64,000 nucleotides of DNA, from positions 1 to 64,000 of the forward strand of contig NZ_BSDJ01000020.1 in NCBI RefSeq assembly GCF_027925525.1, given 5' to 3'. This DNA is from Paenibacillus tyrphae. Lineage in GTDB: Bacteria; Bacillota; Bacilli; Paenibacillales; NBRC-103111. Positions 32,672 to 40,654 of this stretch are shown here, one piece after another. The notes beneath the pieces are model-generated. The model searched no databases. It was not told where the DNA came from and was given only the letters and a program-made list of their open reading frames with translations. Position numbers and translations under genes: made by a program. Positions within the stretch are counted from its first letter, which is position 1; each line of letters begins with the position of its first letter.

Positions 32672-34821
32672 TCCTTCGGCTCCTCCTCCCGAAAGGCCCC
32701 TTCCCCCTCAGCAAATGGGTTCAAAGGATCATCCGATAACGGAAGCGTAAAGAAAAAGGTACTGCCGCTTCCCACCCGGCTATTCACGCCAATCGTCCCC
32801 CCGTGATGCTCCATAATCTCCTTGCAGATGGCAAGTCCTAGCCCGGTGCCCGCCGAGCGGTTTTTACGCGAATTTTTCCCCCGGTAAAACCGGTCAAATA
32901 CGAAAGGCAAATCCTCCTCGTCAATCCCGAAGCCCGTGTCCTGCACGCTTACCCGGATGGCGGATTGACCGTGATCCGGAGGCCCGACCCGTTCGACCGA
33001 GATTTGAATCGTTCCGTCCGTCGGCGTAAATTTACGGGCGTTAAACAACAGGTTGACAACCACCTGTTCGATCCGCACCACATCGATCCAGGCCACGTCC
33101 TCTTCGTCCTGACCGTCCGGAAGTCCGGACGTCAAGTCGATGAACTCGAACGAATACCCGTCCTGCTTCACGGTCCATTCGTATTTTTCGTACAGCGCGC
33201 GGACAAAAGGCACCGGATGCACGAACTGGCAGTCAAAGCGGATTTTGCCCGCTTCGAACTTGGACAGCTCAAACAAATCGCCGATGATGCGGTTCAAAAT
33301 AAGCGTCTTGTCGTAGCTGAGCTGCAAGTAGCGGTCGCGGTTCGGCTCGTCCACCCGGTCCAGCACGGCTTTGATATAGCCTTGAATCAAGGTCAGTGGC
33401 GTCCCCAGCTCATGGGAAATATTAGAGAGCAGATGCCGCCTGGACTGCTCCATCTTGACCAGCTCCCGATTCGCCTCGTGGAGACTCGCATTTGTCATCT
33501 CAAGAGCCTCGGTCCGCTCACGCACTTTGCCTTCGAGCGATTCGTTCCAGCGCTGCAGCTCGGAGGATAGCTTCTCCACGTGAGCGAACGACTTGGAAAA
33601 CCGGTGCGACAGGTCCACCGCCTGCATCAAAACGTAGAACATCATGCCGAACTGTACGGAATCGCCGGTGCTCAGCACCTGGTTGTAGAACAGCGTATCA
33701 TTGAGCGCCGTAACGAAAAAGACGCTCATCGCCAGCAGGTTGAGAAAAGCGCCCTCCCGTTTCCGCAAGAACGCCAACACAAACACGCAGCCGATATAAG
33801 CGAAAATCGCCAGTATGGCAAGCTGAAAAGCAAGCATCGAGTGCGTGTAAATCCGGGCGGGGGTGAAGGCGATAAAGCAACTGTATAGTAGAAGAATTGC
33901 GACAATCGGGCGGCGCAAGACCGGACGCATTTCCACGGGATAACGTGCAGCGACGTACAGAACGAACATGAGCACGCCCAGACTGACGGACAAATATTCG
34001 AGATGCGTCTGCCACTCCCACGGAAGTCCGGGAGCGAAGCGGACGGCGAGCGTTTGCCCGGTCACGGCCGTCCGAACCCCGATCGCCAGACACAAGCATC
34101 CGAAATAAAGCGAGGCCCGGTCTTTGCGGCGGGCCACAAACAGGCCAAGGTGGTATAAGCCCATCGTGAACAAGCTGCCAACGATCAACAGTTCAATAGC
34201 GTTAGACAGCTCCCGGCGGAACGTCACAGCATCGGCGCTGCCCATCCGGATCGGCTCCCAGAGCCCGCCTTTTCGCTGCACGAAGTTCGACACCTGGATG
34301 ACGATCTCGGTTTCGCTGCCGCTCAGGTGAAAAAATACGGGCTTCGGGACGTTCGTCGGCGTCATCGTCTCCCGGTTTGTCCCCACCGTTCCGCTCGTAG
34401 CCGCCTCTTTCCCGTCGATCCACAGCTTGTACGCGGTAGCTACGCTGGGCATATAGAGAGCAACATCTTTGCCGGTGTCGGCATCGGCTGTTCGGATGAC
34501 AAGTCGGTACGTTGCACAACCATCCCCGGATAACTTGCTCCCTTGGTAGGTTTGGCCCTGCCACACCTGCGGCACCCTCGTATAAGACAGAGCATCGCCC
34601 CCCGTACCGGCAGCCAGCTCGGCCGGTGTCAGCAAACGGCTCCAATACCATTCCCACTCCCCGTTCAACGCAACAAGCCCGTCCTGCTCCCAATGCCAAC
34701 CCGATAAATCAAGAACGCCCCGGACCGCAGCCGGGGCAGAAGTCTGGGCCCGGGCGGAAGGTGCGGCACACAGGGATAGCACGACGATAAACAAGCAAAG
34801 CCAGACTGTTATTTTTCTCAT
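32668..34821 (-). CDS. Sensor histidine kinase with 7TMR-DISM module
   Basis: 717 residues. A signal peptide (~1-26), an extracellular beta-sandwich ligand domain of the 7TMR-DISMED2 type (~30-185: WHWEQDGLVALNGEWEWYW) and seven membrane helices (~195-400) are followed by a coiled-coil linker. Then come HisKA (His470 in SNISHELGTPLT) and HATPase (NLLFNARKFTP, DTGFGI, GTGLGLAI). 7TMR-DISM extracellular domains resemble carbohydrate-binding folds. The ATG at 34821 has GAGGAG upstream; 24 further in-frame codons upstream lack an RBS. It is the partner of the overlapping response regulator. Confidence 0.9.
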   Translation of the reverse strand: MRKITVWLCLFIVVLSLCAAPSARAQTSAPAAVRGVLDLSGWHWEQDGLVALNGEWEWYWSRLLTPAELAAGTGGDALSYTRVPQVWQGQTYQGSKLSGDGCATYRLVIRTADADTGKDVALYMPSVATAYKLWIDGKEAATSGTVGTNRETMTPTNVPKPVFFHLSGSETEIVIQVSNFVQRKGGLWEPIRMGSADAVTFRRELSNAIELLIVGSLFTMGLYHLGLFVARRKDRASLYFGCLCLAIGVRTAVTGQTLAVRFAPGLPWEWQTHLEYLSVSLGVLMFVLYVAARYPVEMRPVLRRPIVAILLLYSCFIAFTPARIYTHSMLAFQLAILAIFAYIGCVFVLAFLRKREGAFLNLLAMSVFFVTALNDTLFYNQVLSTGDSVQFGMMFYVLMQAVDLSHRFSKSFAHVEKLSSELQRWNESLEGKVRERTEALEMTNASLHEANRELVKMEQSRRHLLSNISHELGTPLTLIQGYIKAVLDRVDEPNRDRYLQLSYDKTLILNRIIGDLFELSKFEAGKIRFDCQFVHPVPFVRALYEKYEWTVKQDGYSFEFIDLTSGLPDGQDEEDVAWIDVVRIEQVVVNLLFNARKFTPTDGTIQISVERVGPPDHGQSAIRVSVQDTGFGIDEEDLPFVFDRFYRGKNSRKNRSAGTGLGLAICKEIMEHHGGTIGVNSRVGSGSTFFFTLPLSDDPLNPFAEGEGAFREEEPKE

Positions 34822-34992
34822 TCGCAGGCTCCTCGGAGCTTCCAAATCCAATCGATATAAGCTTACCATAAGCAAATCGCTATCCGGAGTCAATAGAAAT
34901 CGGCACCGCTACAAGCAAGCTTTTCCCGTTATTCCATGCTAACAGACCCAGCTTAAAACCGGTTTAAAAATGGGTTTAAAATGGAAAAACGA

Positions 34993-35030
34993 CCTGCGCG
35001 AAAAAGCGGATTTCCGCTTTTTCATGCAGG
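34993..35030 (-). terminator. Terminator hairpin of the acetyltransferase gene
   Basis: CCTGC..GAAAAAGCGGA (34993-35010) pairs with TCCGCTTTTTC..GCAGG (35012-35030), an 11-bp perfect core with an outer 5-bp stem. It lies immediately downstream of the minus-strand acetyltransferase gene. Confidence 0.75.
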
Positions 35031-35050
35031 CCGTGCTTCGGACCTAAAGC

Positions 35051-35725
35051 TCAAATGGGCAGCAAAGCGGCGTTGTCGCGCTGCTTGAGGTTCTCAACCA
35101 TCCGGTACCATGCGTCCGGTTTTTGCGGGAGCACCGCATAATAACGCTCCAGAAAGCTCCAGACCAACGAGGCCGGAACCGAGACTTGCTCCTCATCCGC
35201 GATCGGCATGAAGCAAAGATCGAGCCCGTGCACCGCTTCCCCGTCATTGTGCCAGGACGGGTGCACATAGTCCGTATCCAGCTTCCGGTAACCGAGATGC
35301 GCCAACACCTCGCGGCGGACGAACGAATTCATCGCATTCACGCCTCCGAATTCCAGCTTGCCCACCAATTGCGGATTGTAGATTTCGGCGAACATGCCAA
35401 GGAATGTCCCTCCGCATGCCGCTACGACCGAACGCAGATCGGCCATCCGGCGACGCGCCAGAAACGGTCCGATGCCAAGGCCGTCCCGTCCGATAATCGT
35501 AAAATCGGTCATCGCAACTTGTAAATCTTCATAATAACGGTATTCCGTCGCGCCGACGACTTCGCCGTCCAGAACAGCGACGAACACCCGGATGCCCGGA
35601 TCTTGAAGCGGCTCCGCCCACAGCTCATATTCCAATACTTCTTCCGGCGGAAACACGCGCTGCATCAGCTCGTGCATTTGGCGAAAATACGGGTCGCCGA
35701 TATCGGTTATTCGATGGTATTGCAC
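35051..35725 (-). CDS. GNAT-family N-acetyltransferase
   Basis: 224 residues with a GNAT-like core (VFVAVLDGEVVGATEYRYYE then RDGLGIGPFLARRRMADLRS, ~residues 45-105; the acetyl-CoA loop is approximated by GLGIGPFLARRR). The substrate is unknown. GTG at 35725 is chosen as start because GGGGAGGG lies about 8 bp upstream; 14 in-frame codons further upstream belong to the RBS region. Confidence 0.75.
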   Translation of the reverse strand: MQYHRITDIGDPYFRQMHELMQRVFPPEEVLEYELWAEPLQDPGIRVFVAVLDGEVVGATEYRYYEDLQVAMTDFTIIGRDGLGIGPFLARRRMADLRSVVAACGGTFLGMFAEIYNPQLVGKLEFGGVNAMNSFVRREVLAHLGYRKLDTDYVHPSWHNDGEAVHGLDLCFMPIADEEQVSVPASLVWSFLERYYAVLPQKPDAWYRMVENLKQRDNAALLPI

Positions 35726-35781
35726 AGGCTTCACCCTCCCCTGATAGCTTGCTGCTGCTTGAAACAAGCGTCTAAGCTTTC

Positions 35782-35810
35782 ATTATATAGGGATACAGAA
35801 GGTTCTACAA
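35782..35810 (-). promoter_or_regulatory. Promoter of the acetyltransferase gene
   Basis: On the minus strand TTGTAG (35810-35805) and a perfect TATAAT (35787-35782) are separated by 17 bp. Confidence 0.65.
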
Positions 35811-35817
35811 CACAGCA

Positions 35818-36318
35818 TCACTTTTGTTTTCGCCGCCCCCATGGCTTCCAAACCGACAGAACAATCATCGCGGCAAGAGACAGAACTTGCAGCACAATGC
35901 CCACCCACAACTGCCCGTTATTGACGACGAAGTCCGGCTGCTGCCAGACGTCCATACCGCTTGCCGGAATCAGCGTTACTGCCCGCAGCGTCCAAAAGTA
36001 CATCCCGACCGCGCCCAGCAGGATGCACAGCAGCGTCAGCACTTCTTTGGCGATAATCCAATAGTAGCGGAACAGTCCCCAAGACGTGAGTACGGAAAGC
36101 AGTACGCCGGTCACGACCGTCCCGATCGTCGAAGCCCGCAGCGACGAGGTCGACAACAGATGCATCACGGTATAGCAAGCGTTCAGCACTCCCGGATCGC
36201 CGGTGGTTGCGGAGACGATGCCCAGAACCACAAATACGACCGAATTGCCGAGCCAGATGGCCGAGAATAGGATGTGCGCTGACAGCAGCCATTTTCTTTG
36301 CCTAACCGTTAATTTCAT
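35818..36318 (-). CDS. DUF2269-type membrane protein
   Basis: 166 residues with four membrane helices (~10-35, 52-78, 85-107 and 132-155). The first helix, WLLSAHILFSAIWLGNSVVF, resembles the DUF2269/CopD-like fold, with a His in helix 1 and another (MHLLS) in helix 2. Function unknown. AAGGAGGATC precedes the ATG. Confidence 0.7.
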   Translation of the reverse strand: MKLTVRQRKWLLSAHILFSAIWLGNSVVFVVLGIVSATTGDPGVLNACYTVMHLLSTSSLRASTIGTVVTGVLLSVLTSWGLFRYYWIIAKEVLTLLCILLGAVGMYFWTLRAVTLIPASGMDVWQQPDFVVNNGQLWVGIVLQVLSLAAMIVLSVWKPWGRRKQK

Positions 36319-36434
36319 TTTGATCCTCCTTCCTGAAACGAATGCTTTGATTTTCTGTAACGAAGCCCCTCAAGTTGTCGTTTACAGTATAGTCCCCGTC
36401 TCTAAACAACCTCTAAACCGTTTATTAAAATCAA

Positions 36435-36469
36435 ATAAAAAAAACGGAGGCCGCGAGGGCACTCCGTTT
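36435..36469 (-). terminator. Terminator of the YidC-like gene
   Basis: AAACGGAG/CTCCGTTT (36442-36449 with 36462-36469) continues on the minus strand into a long T-run. Confidence 0.8.
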
Positions 36470-36481
36470 CTATCGTGCATA

Positions 36482-37162
36482 TCAGGTTGCGGCCGCTTCC
36501 GGCAATCCGCGTCGCAACAGCCGTTTGCCTACGCTCGTCCGGTAAAACAGCCGCTCGAGCAGGCTGAAGACGCTGCCCGCCAGCCAGTACAGCCCCAGCG
36601 CCACCGGCGCCCGCCATGTAATGACGAGCGGGATCAGCAGGAGGATCACCCCGAACAGCAGTCGCTTGCTTCCGCTCATGGAGGCGGCTGCGTCGGCCAG
36701 CGGGATCATGCTTACCGCGAACGACAGCAGCCCCGTGGCGATCGGGATCAAGTGGAACGGATCGGCCTCGGCCAAATGCGCGACCCAAGGGATCAAAATC
36801 GACGTCATCGTACTGCCGTGCGTAAAGAACAGGCCATACATCGCCATAAGCACCGGCATTTGAATAATCGCCGACAACGGCGCGCTTAAAGGATTAATCC
36901 CGTACTTGCCGTAAACTTTGGTCGTTTCTTGAACCAGCTTGGCCGGGTCATTCCCGCACGTTTCCCGCAGCTTGCTAAGCTCGGGGGAGGCGGCGGCGGA
37001 ACGGACTTGCTGCCGGGCGGCCAGCAGATTGAAGCGGTACAGCGCACCCTTCACCAGCAGCGTAAGCACGATGACCGCAGCCCCCCAGTCGCGGGTCCAG
37101 TCGAACGTCCAGGACAGCACATAAGCTAACAGATCAATAATAGGTTGAAACCATGTATACAT
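36482..37162 (-). CDS. yidC: YidC/Oxa1-family membrane insertase, small paralogue
   Basis: 226 residues. Family core: helix 1 at ~20-40, a cytoplasmic loop with PELSKLRETCGNDPAKLVQE and YGKYGINPLSAPLSAIIQMP, then three further helices (LSFAVSMIPLADAAAS and ALGLYWLAGSVFSLLERL). YidC inserts proteins into the membrane. Two features differ from typical Bacillales YidC/SpoIIIJ: there is no lipoprotein signal or N-terminal Cys, and Lys (LTLLVKGALYR) stands where the hydrophilic-groove Arg is usual. It is therefore probably a second, specialised copy. The ATG at 37162 has GGAAGGAG upstream. Confidence 0.85.
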   Translation of the reverse strand: MYTWFQPIIDLLAYVLSWTFDWTRDWGAAVIVLTLLVKGALYRFNLLAARQQVRSAAASPELSKLRETCGNDPAKLVQETTKVYGKYGINPLSAPLSAIIQMPVLMAMYGLFFTHGSTMTSILIPWVAHLAEADPFHLIPIATGLLSFAVSMIPLADAAASMSGSKRLLFGVILLLIPLVITWRAPVALGLYWLAGSVFSLLERLFYRTSVGKRLLRRGLPEAAAT

Positions 37163-37177
37163 TGAGCGCTCCTTCCG

Positions 37178-37257
37178 TTGCGATTGAGTAGAGTCGTCGA
37201 AACTCAATCGTCAACACTTCTTGCGATTGAGCCAAGCTCGTCTCTCAATCGTCAACC
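37178..37257 (-). repeat. Two tandem hairpin repeats ahead of the YidC-like gene
   Basis: Two similar units each contain CGATTGAG, a 12-14 nt loop and CTCAATCG, followed by TCAAC (arms 37181-37188/37203-37210 and 37224-37231/37244-37251). Both lie in the presumed 5' leader of the YidC-like gene, ending about 15 bp before its start codon on the minus strand, next to the RBS. They could form RNA hairpins that control translation, or be protein-binding sites. Confidence 0.7.
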
Positions 37258-37270
37258 GTGAAATTTTCGG

Positions 37271-37534
37271 TCAACCGACCATCTCATTCCAACGGAAAGG
37301 AGCGCTTGCTTCTTCGGATAACGCCGAGGACCGCGGCGGGCATTTTCGGCGAACGAAGACGGTACGCGGACTTTTTCTGGCCCGGTCATGACGTTTGAGC
37401 GGAAGCTTGGCAAGCTCGACGGCCGGCTCGAATGCGAAGGTCAACTGCTTTCCCGCCCATCCGAACCATGGCACGACGAACAGCGAAGCCAGCCCGAGCG
37501 CCAGCAGCAGCGCCAGATCCAAAGACCACTCCAT
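37271..37534 (-). CDS. Small membrane-anchored protein, unknown
   Basis: 87 residues: one N-terminal membrane helix (~5-30), then a basic, Pro/Ser-rich tail. AAAGGAGGTGA, a near-perfect RBS, precedes the ATG at 37534, which is the main reason to accept this ORF. It lies 109 bp upstream of the YidC-like gene on the same strand with the twin hairpins between, so the two may be co-transcribed. Confidence 0.6.
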   Translation of the reverse strand: MEWSLDLALLLALGLASLFVVPWFGWAGKQLTFAFEPAVELAKLPLKRHDRARKSPRTVFVRRKCPPRSSALSEEASAPFRWNEMVG

Positions 37535-37600
37535 ATCCGTTCACCTCCTTTGTCGCGTTTTCGCTTACTTAACGTTTTACGGGATTGACCGCAATTCGTT

Positions 37601-38083
37601 TCACTGCGATAAGGCACTTCCCCGCTGCGCCATAACCTTGCGGTATTTCACGAAGCTGACGATACGCCAAGGCACGATATAGGCGACTGCGATCAAGTAG
37701 AACAGCATCCCCAGCTCGGCCGGATCAAGCCCGGACAAGTAGCTGCGCAGCGCCAGCCGGATGACGATCAGCCCTACCAAGGCAAAAATAAACGCTTTGC
37801 TCTTCTTCGGATAAATCTGCCCGTCTTCGCGAAACTCGTAATTCGTCGTCATAATCATCGGAACGGATAAAATAAGACCGAACAGCAGGGACAGCGTTAC
37901 CTCTTTCACAGTCAAATGAAGCTGCGGGTTGAGCAGGCCAAGTATGCCGAAGCCCAAAAAAAGCAGGGGCAGCAGCAGCCGGTATCCGTTGCCTTTCACC
38001 GGCCTGGCCGCCGCGCGCATTCTCCGCCAGAGCACAAGCGCTACGATGACAATCATAAAAATCACGGGAGAAATCGATTCCAT
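37601..38083 (-). CDS. ccdC: CcdC-family membrane protein (DUF1453)
   Basis: 160 residues with five membrane helices. The composition and motifs (RLLLPLLFLGFGILGLLNPQ, EFREDGQIYPKKSKAFIFAL) match the CcdC/YneJ family, linked in Bacillus to cytochrome c biogenesis. No ccdA or thioredoxin-like gene is adjacent here. The family's molecular role is not well defined. Confidence 0.75.
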   Translation of the reverse strand: MESISPVIFMIVIVALVLWRRMRAAARPVKGNGYRLLLPLLFLGFGILGLLNPQLHLTVKEVTLSLLFGLILSVPMIMTTNYEFREDGQIYPKKSKAFIFALVGLIVIRLALRSYLSGLDPAELGMLFYLIAVAYIVPWRIVSFVKYRKVMAQRGSALSQ

Positions 38084-38097
38084 ACGGTACCATCCTT

Positions 38098-38117
38098 ATA
38101 GTTTTGATATAAACTAT
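38098..38117 (-). promoter_or_regulatory. Inverted repeat upstream of ccdC
   Basis: ATAGTTT and AAACTAT (7-bp perfect arms, 6-bp spacer) lie 15-34 bp upstream of the ccdC start, in an AT-rich promoter region (TATATAAT at 38130 on the minus strand). This is a possible repressor operator. Confidence 0.35.
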
Positions 38118-38187
38118 TTTACACATAAATTATATAGTCAATCAAACAAATACAGCTTGTCCCACCAAGCAAGATTAAGGAAACGAC

Positions 38188-38218
38188 AAAAAAACCCTTG
38201 CCTGGCAAGTGGCAGGGG
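38188..38218 (-). terminator. Terminator of the YheC/D gene
   Basis: CCCTTGCC (38195-38202) pairs with GGCAGGGG (38211-38218, one G-T pair). On the minus strand a T7 run (38194-38188) follows. Confidence 0.75.
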
Positions 38219-38229
38219 CTGAATCGGCT

Positions 38230-38970
38230 TTACGACCTCTTCTGCATCCGGGCGTAGGACAAAATGCGTCTGTACATCGTTTTGTTCTTAAGAGCGTTAA
38301 AAATCGATTTATCCGGCTTTGTGTTGACTTCGAGAATCCATGGCTTCAGTTTGGCATCGATCGCGACATCGACGCCGAAAGCAGGAAAATGCGGATACTT
38401 TGCGCTCAAAAACTCGCTGACGCCACTGCCCAGAGTTTTCAGCTCTTGAATGAATCCGGTGCGGCGTTTCCCCTGAATATGAGGGGAAATCAGCTTTTCT
38501 ACGGGCATTGGGGTTCCTCCGTTGTGATAGTTCGTGACGATCTTTTTCGGTCTGGCCAGCCGGCCGACCATCCCCGTCACGTCCCAGCCCCGCTGCCGGT
38601 TGCGTTGGACCATGATGCGCAGATCGAACGGGCGCTTCTTGTAATGCAGCAGCGGGATTGCTTTTTGCACGAGATAGCCTCGCCGGGCCGTATGTCTGGA
38701 AACCGCGGAGTACAGGCTGCCGAACGAATGAAACGTCCGGGTAGCATAGCCGCTCTTCAGCGTGTAGCGCCCATTGCCTGTGCGGGTTATCTTCATGATT
38801 CCGTAGCCGCCCGTGCCGTTGTTCGGCTTCAGGTAAACCGCTCCCCATCGCTTCAGCATGGAGCTGACCGCAGTCCGGCTTGCCCATTGCGTCTGCGGAA
38901 GGTACGGCTTCCAACGTGCGCCGGTTTTCAAATAGCGGTATTTCCCCCACTTCGTGTTGGCATAAACCAA
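38230..38970 (-). CDS. YheC/YheD-family spore coat-associated ATP-grasp protein
   Basis: 246 residues. The ATP-grasp core is visible: VYLKPNNGTGGYGIMKI, RPFDLRIMVQRN and FGVDVAIDAKLKPWILEVNTKPDKS (cited by segments). YheC/YheD proteins of Bacillales are spore coat-associated and have ATP-grasp folds of unknown ligase activity. The start is placed at TTG 38970, which has the full RBS GGAGGTGAT at optimal spacing. An ATG at 38985 gives a longer frame but contains that RBS. Confidence 0.85.
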   Translation of the reverse strand: MVYANTKWGKYRYLKTGARWKPYLPQTQWASRTAVSSMLKRWGAVYLKPNNGTGGYGIMKITRTGNGRYTLKSGYATRTFHSFGSLYSAVSRHTARRGYLVQKAIPLLHYKKRPFDLRIMVQRNRQRGWDVTGMVGRLARPKKIVTNYHNGGTPMPVEKLISPHIQGKRRTGFIQELKTLGSGVSEFLSAKYPHFPAFGVDVAIDAKLKPWILEVNTKPDKSIFNALKNKTMYRRILSYARMQKRS

Positions 38971-39079
38971 TCGATCACCTCCCATCTAAACCATGGTATT
39001 GTATGTATGCTTTATGGCTTTGGGAACAGGCATATGCAACACGTCAACGGCTCATGAGGGAATATTTTCAAAAAAAACG

Positions 39080-39107
39080 TTGCATTCCTTATAATTCCGA
39101 GTATAAT
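39080..39107 (+). promoter_or_regulatory. Sigma-A-type promoter
   Basis: TTGCAT (39080-39085), 16-bp spacer, TATAAT (39102-39107), about 45 bp upstream of the gene at 39152. Confidence 0.65.
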
Positions 39108-39151
39108 ACTAGGTAAATAAATTGATTTTACCATGCTAGGGGATGACAAAC

Positions 39152-39490
39152 ATGATTTCTTCTGCCATGAAAGCAGCAACCGCTCTCTGGGTCAACGACT
39201 ACCTGGATTTGTACAATTACGCCGGACGGATCGGAGATACGGCCTGGCAGCAAGAGATTATGGACATCCTGAAGCAAAAAGACGCGTATGTATTGGAGGC
39301 TGTACGTACAAGAAAGCTTGAGGATCTGTGGACGACCTTCGATTCGATCAATCGCAAAATGCTGGAGCTTTACCGGGAGCTGCGGGAAACGAACGATTCG
39401 TGGGCTGCGAAACGACTTAGAGAGCAAGTGATGGAATTGAAAACGGAACGCATTACGGTCTCGAGAAAAATCAAGGCGGAACAAGCTTAG
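39152..39490 (+). CDS. Small helical protein, unknown
   Basis: 112 residues, predominantly helical, charged C-terminal half (ETNDSWAAKRLREQVMELKT). No family I recognise. ATG 39152 is used because AGGGGATGA lies 5-10 bp upstream; the ATG at 39143 is inside that RBS. Preceded by a good promoter. Confidence 0.65.
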   Translation: MISSAMKAATALWVNDYLDLYNYAGRIGDTAWQQEIMDILKQKDAYVLEAVRTRKLEDLWTTFDSINRKMLELYRELRETNDSWAAKRLREQVMELKTERITVSRKIKAEQA

Positions 39491-39672
39491 AGGCTATTTC
39501 ATGCGCGGGAGTGTAAATGTGGCATACGGAAGACCGTTCTGCCAGTGGCTTGGTGCGAACACGGCTTGCAGACGACTGCTTAGCCGGCGGTAATCTTGAT
39601 GCATGCAGCAGACTGCTCTGCAGAGGGCTGAATCCATTTTGGCGAATGGATCAGGCCGGACAACACGCGTTA

Positions 39673-39888
39673 TTACATGGACGCTTGTTTCATCTCGCGC
39701 ATCATGTTCATCATCATCGTCATCGTTTCGTCGCATTCTTGCATCTTGGACATCATCATGTCCATATCCATGGCATCCGTCATTTTCATTTCCATCATCA
39801 TGTTCATCATGGATTTCATGGAGTTCATTTTGCACATCATGTCATCCATGCACATCGTCATCATCATGCTCATGCACATTTTTTCCAC
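39673..39888 (-). CDS. 71-residue Met/Cys-rich peptide (33 Met, 4 Cys)
   Basis: About 46% of residues are Met, in patterns such as MxM, MMxxM and MMM (for example MCMSMMMTMCMDDMMCKM), with four Cys and scattered Lys/Glu/Asp. No signal peptide is seen. The frame is real for two reasons. GAGGAGGTGAA stands 8 bp before the GTG start at 39888. The non-Met codons show the strong bias of local genes (all Thr ACG, all Cys TGC, all Asn AAC). Met/Cys-rich peptides bind Cu(I)/Ag(I) or scavenge oxidants, so metal binding is a plausible but untested role. The opposite strand gives a His-rich frame only because ATG reads CAT in antisense. The neighbouring gene on the plus side is a DUF1992 protein, which gives no functional hint. 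Confidence 0.7.
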   Translation of the reverse strand: MEKMCMSMMMTMCMDDMMCKMNSMKSMMNMMMEMKMTDAMDMDMMMSKMQECDETMTMMMNMMREMKQASM

Positions 39889-40062
39889 TTGGTTCACCTC
39901 CTCTATGAAATCTACTAATTTTACTCCACACCCAAAATACTATAAATTCCCAGAAACTTCAAGTCTTTTTTGGTTGAGACAAGCTTGGATAAACACCCTT
40001 CTTGACCCCGGCCCGCGCTTCCGCTACTCTGAAAGAAAGTGATATGCGGGAGGAGAATGACC

Positions 40063-40554
40063 ATGACCGAACGGCCGCCCAAGCGGGATCAAACGTACGG
40101 TGTCGGAAAAGAACCGACAGACCGCCCTATCATTCCTTTGCCGAAAGAAACGCTTGAAGACCAGGATGCCATGCTCGCAGCGCAAAAAGAACGACAAAAC
40201 TGGATTGACGAGGCTTACGAGGATTTTGTCAAAAACGGCGGCCTGGAGCATTTACCCGGCTTCGGTAAGCCGCTGACGGTGCCGACTGGAGACGCATGGT
40301 CGTCCTTGCTCAAGCAAGCCAAGGTCGAGCATCCATGGGTCATGCTGCGGAAGGAAATCGGCTCGCTGATGGAGAAAGCGATCAGCCGGAAAGCCAAAAG
40401 CGCCGTCGACCCGGAAATCGATGCGCTGATCGAGGATGCGAACAAGCAGATCGCGGAGCTGAACCGCCAAGCCCCGAGCCTGTCCCTGCACCGCAGCGGC
40501 ATATCCCGCGACAACTTGCACGAACAGTATGACCGCTGGTATGCGGATAAGTAA
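40063..40554 (+). CDS. DUF1992 (DnaJ-homologue subfamily C member 28-like) protein
   Basis: 163 residues with the DUF1992 signature WIDEAYEDFVKNGGLEHLPG followed by FGKPL (~residues 49-73) and a helical C-terminus (LNRQAPSLSLHR). The family is widespread, with no known biochemical activity; the domain occurs in eukaryotic DNAJC28, but no J domain is present here. GGGAGG lies 9 bp before ATG 40063; ATG 40057 is only 3 bp away from it. Confidence 0.8.
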   Translation: MTERPPKRDQTYGVGKEPTDRPIIPLPKETLEDQDAMLAAQKERQNWIDEAYEDFVKNGGLEHLPGFGKPLTVPTGDAWSSLLKQAKVEHPWVMLRKEIGSLMEKAISRKAKSAVDPEIDALIEDANKQIAELNRQAPSLSLHRSGISRDNLHEQYDRWYADK

Positions 40555-40583
40555 CTTCGCCGATGCATAATCTTAACGTGAAA

Positions 40584-40632
40584 ACCCCCGGAGCCTTACT
40601 CCCTGTTGAGGAAGTGCTACCGGGGGTATTTT
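40584..40632 (+). terminator. Terminator between convergent genes
   Basis: ACCCCCGG (40584-40591) pairs with CCGGGGGT (40620-40627), followed by ATTTT on the plus strand and preceded by AAAA, so it can act in both directions. Confidence 0.75.
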
Positions 40633-40654
40633 GGTCGATATCGGTTTTTCCGAA

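Noticed and set aside
39517..39918. 133-codon His-rich frame opposite the Met-rich gene
   Set aside because: The His codons (CAT) are antisense of ATG. The plus frame has unbiased third positions, while the minus frame has the local codon bias and a stronger RBS. A GGGAG before its ATG keeps a small doubt.
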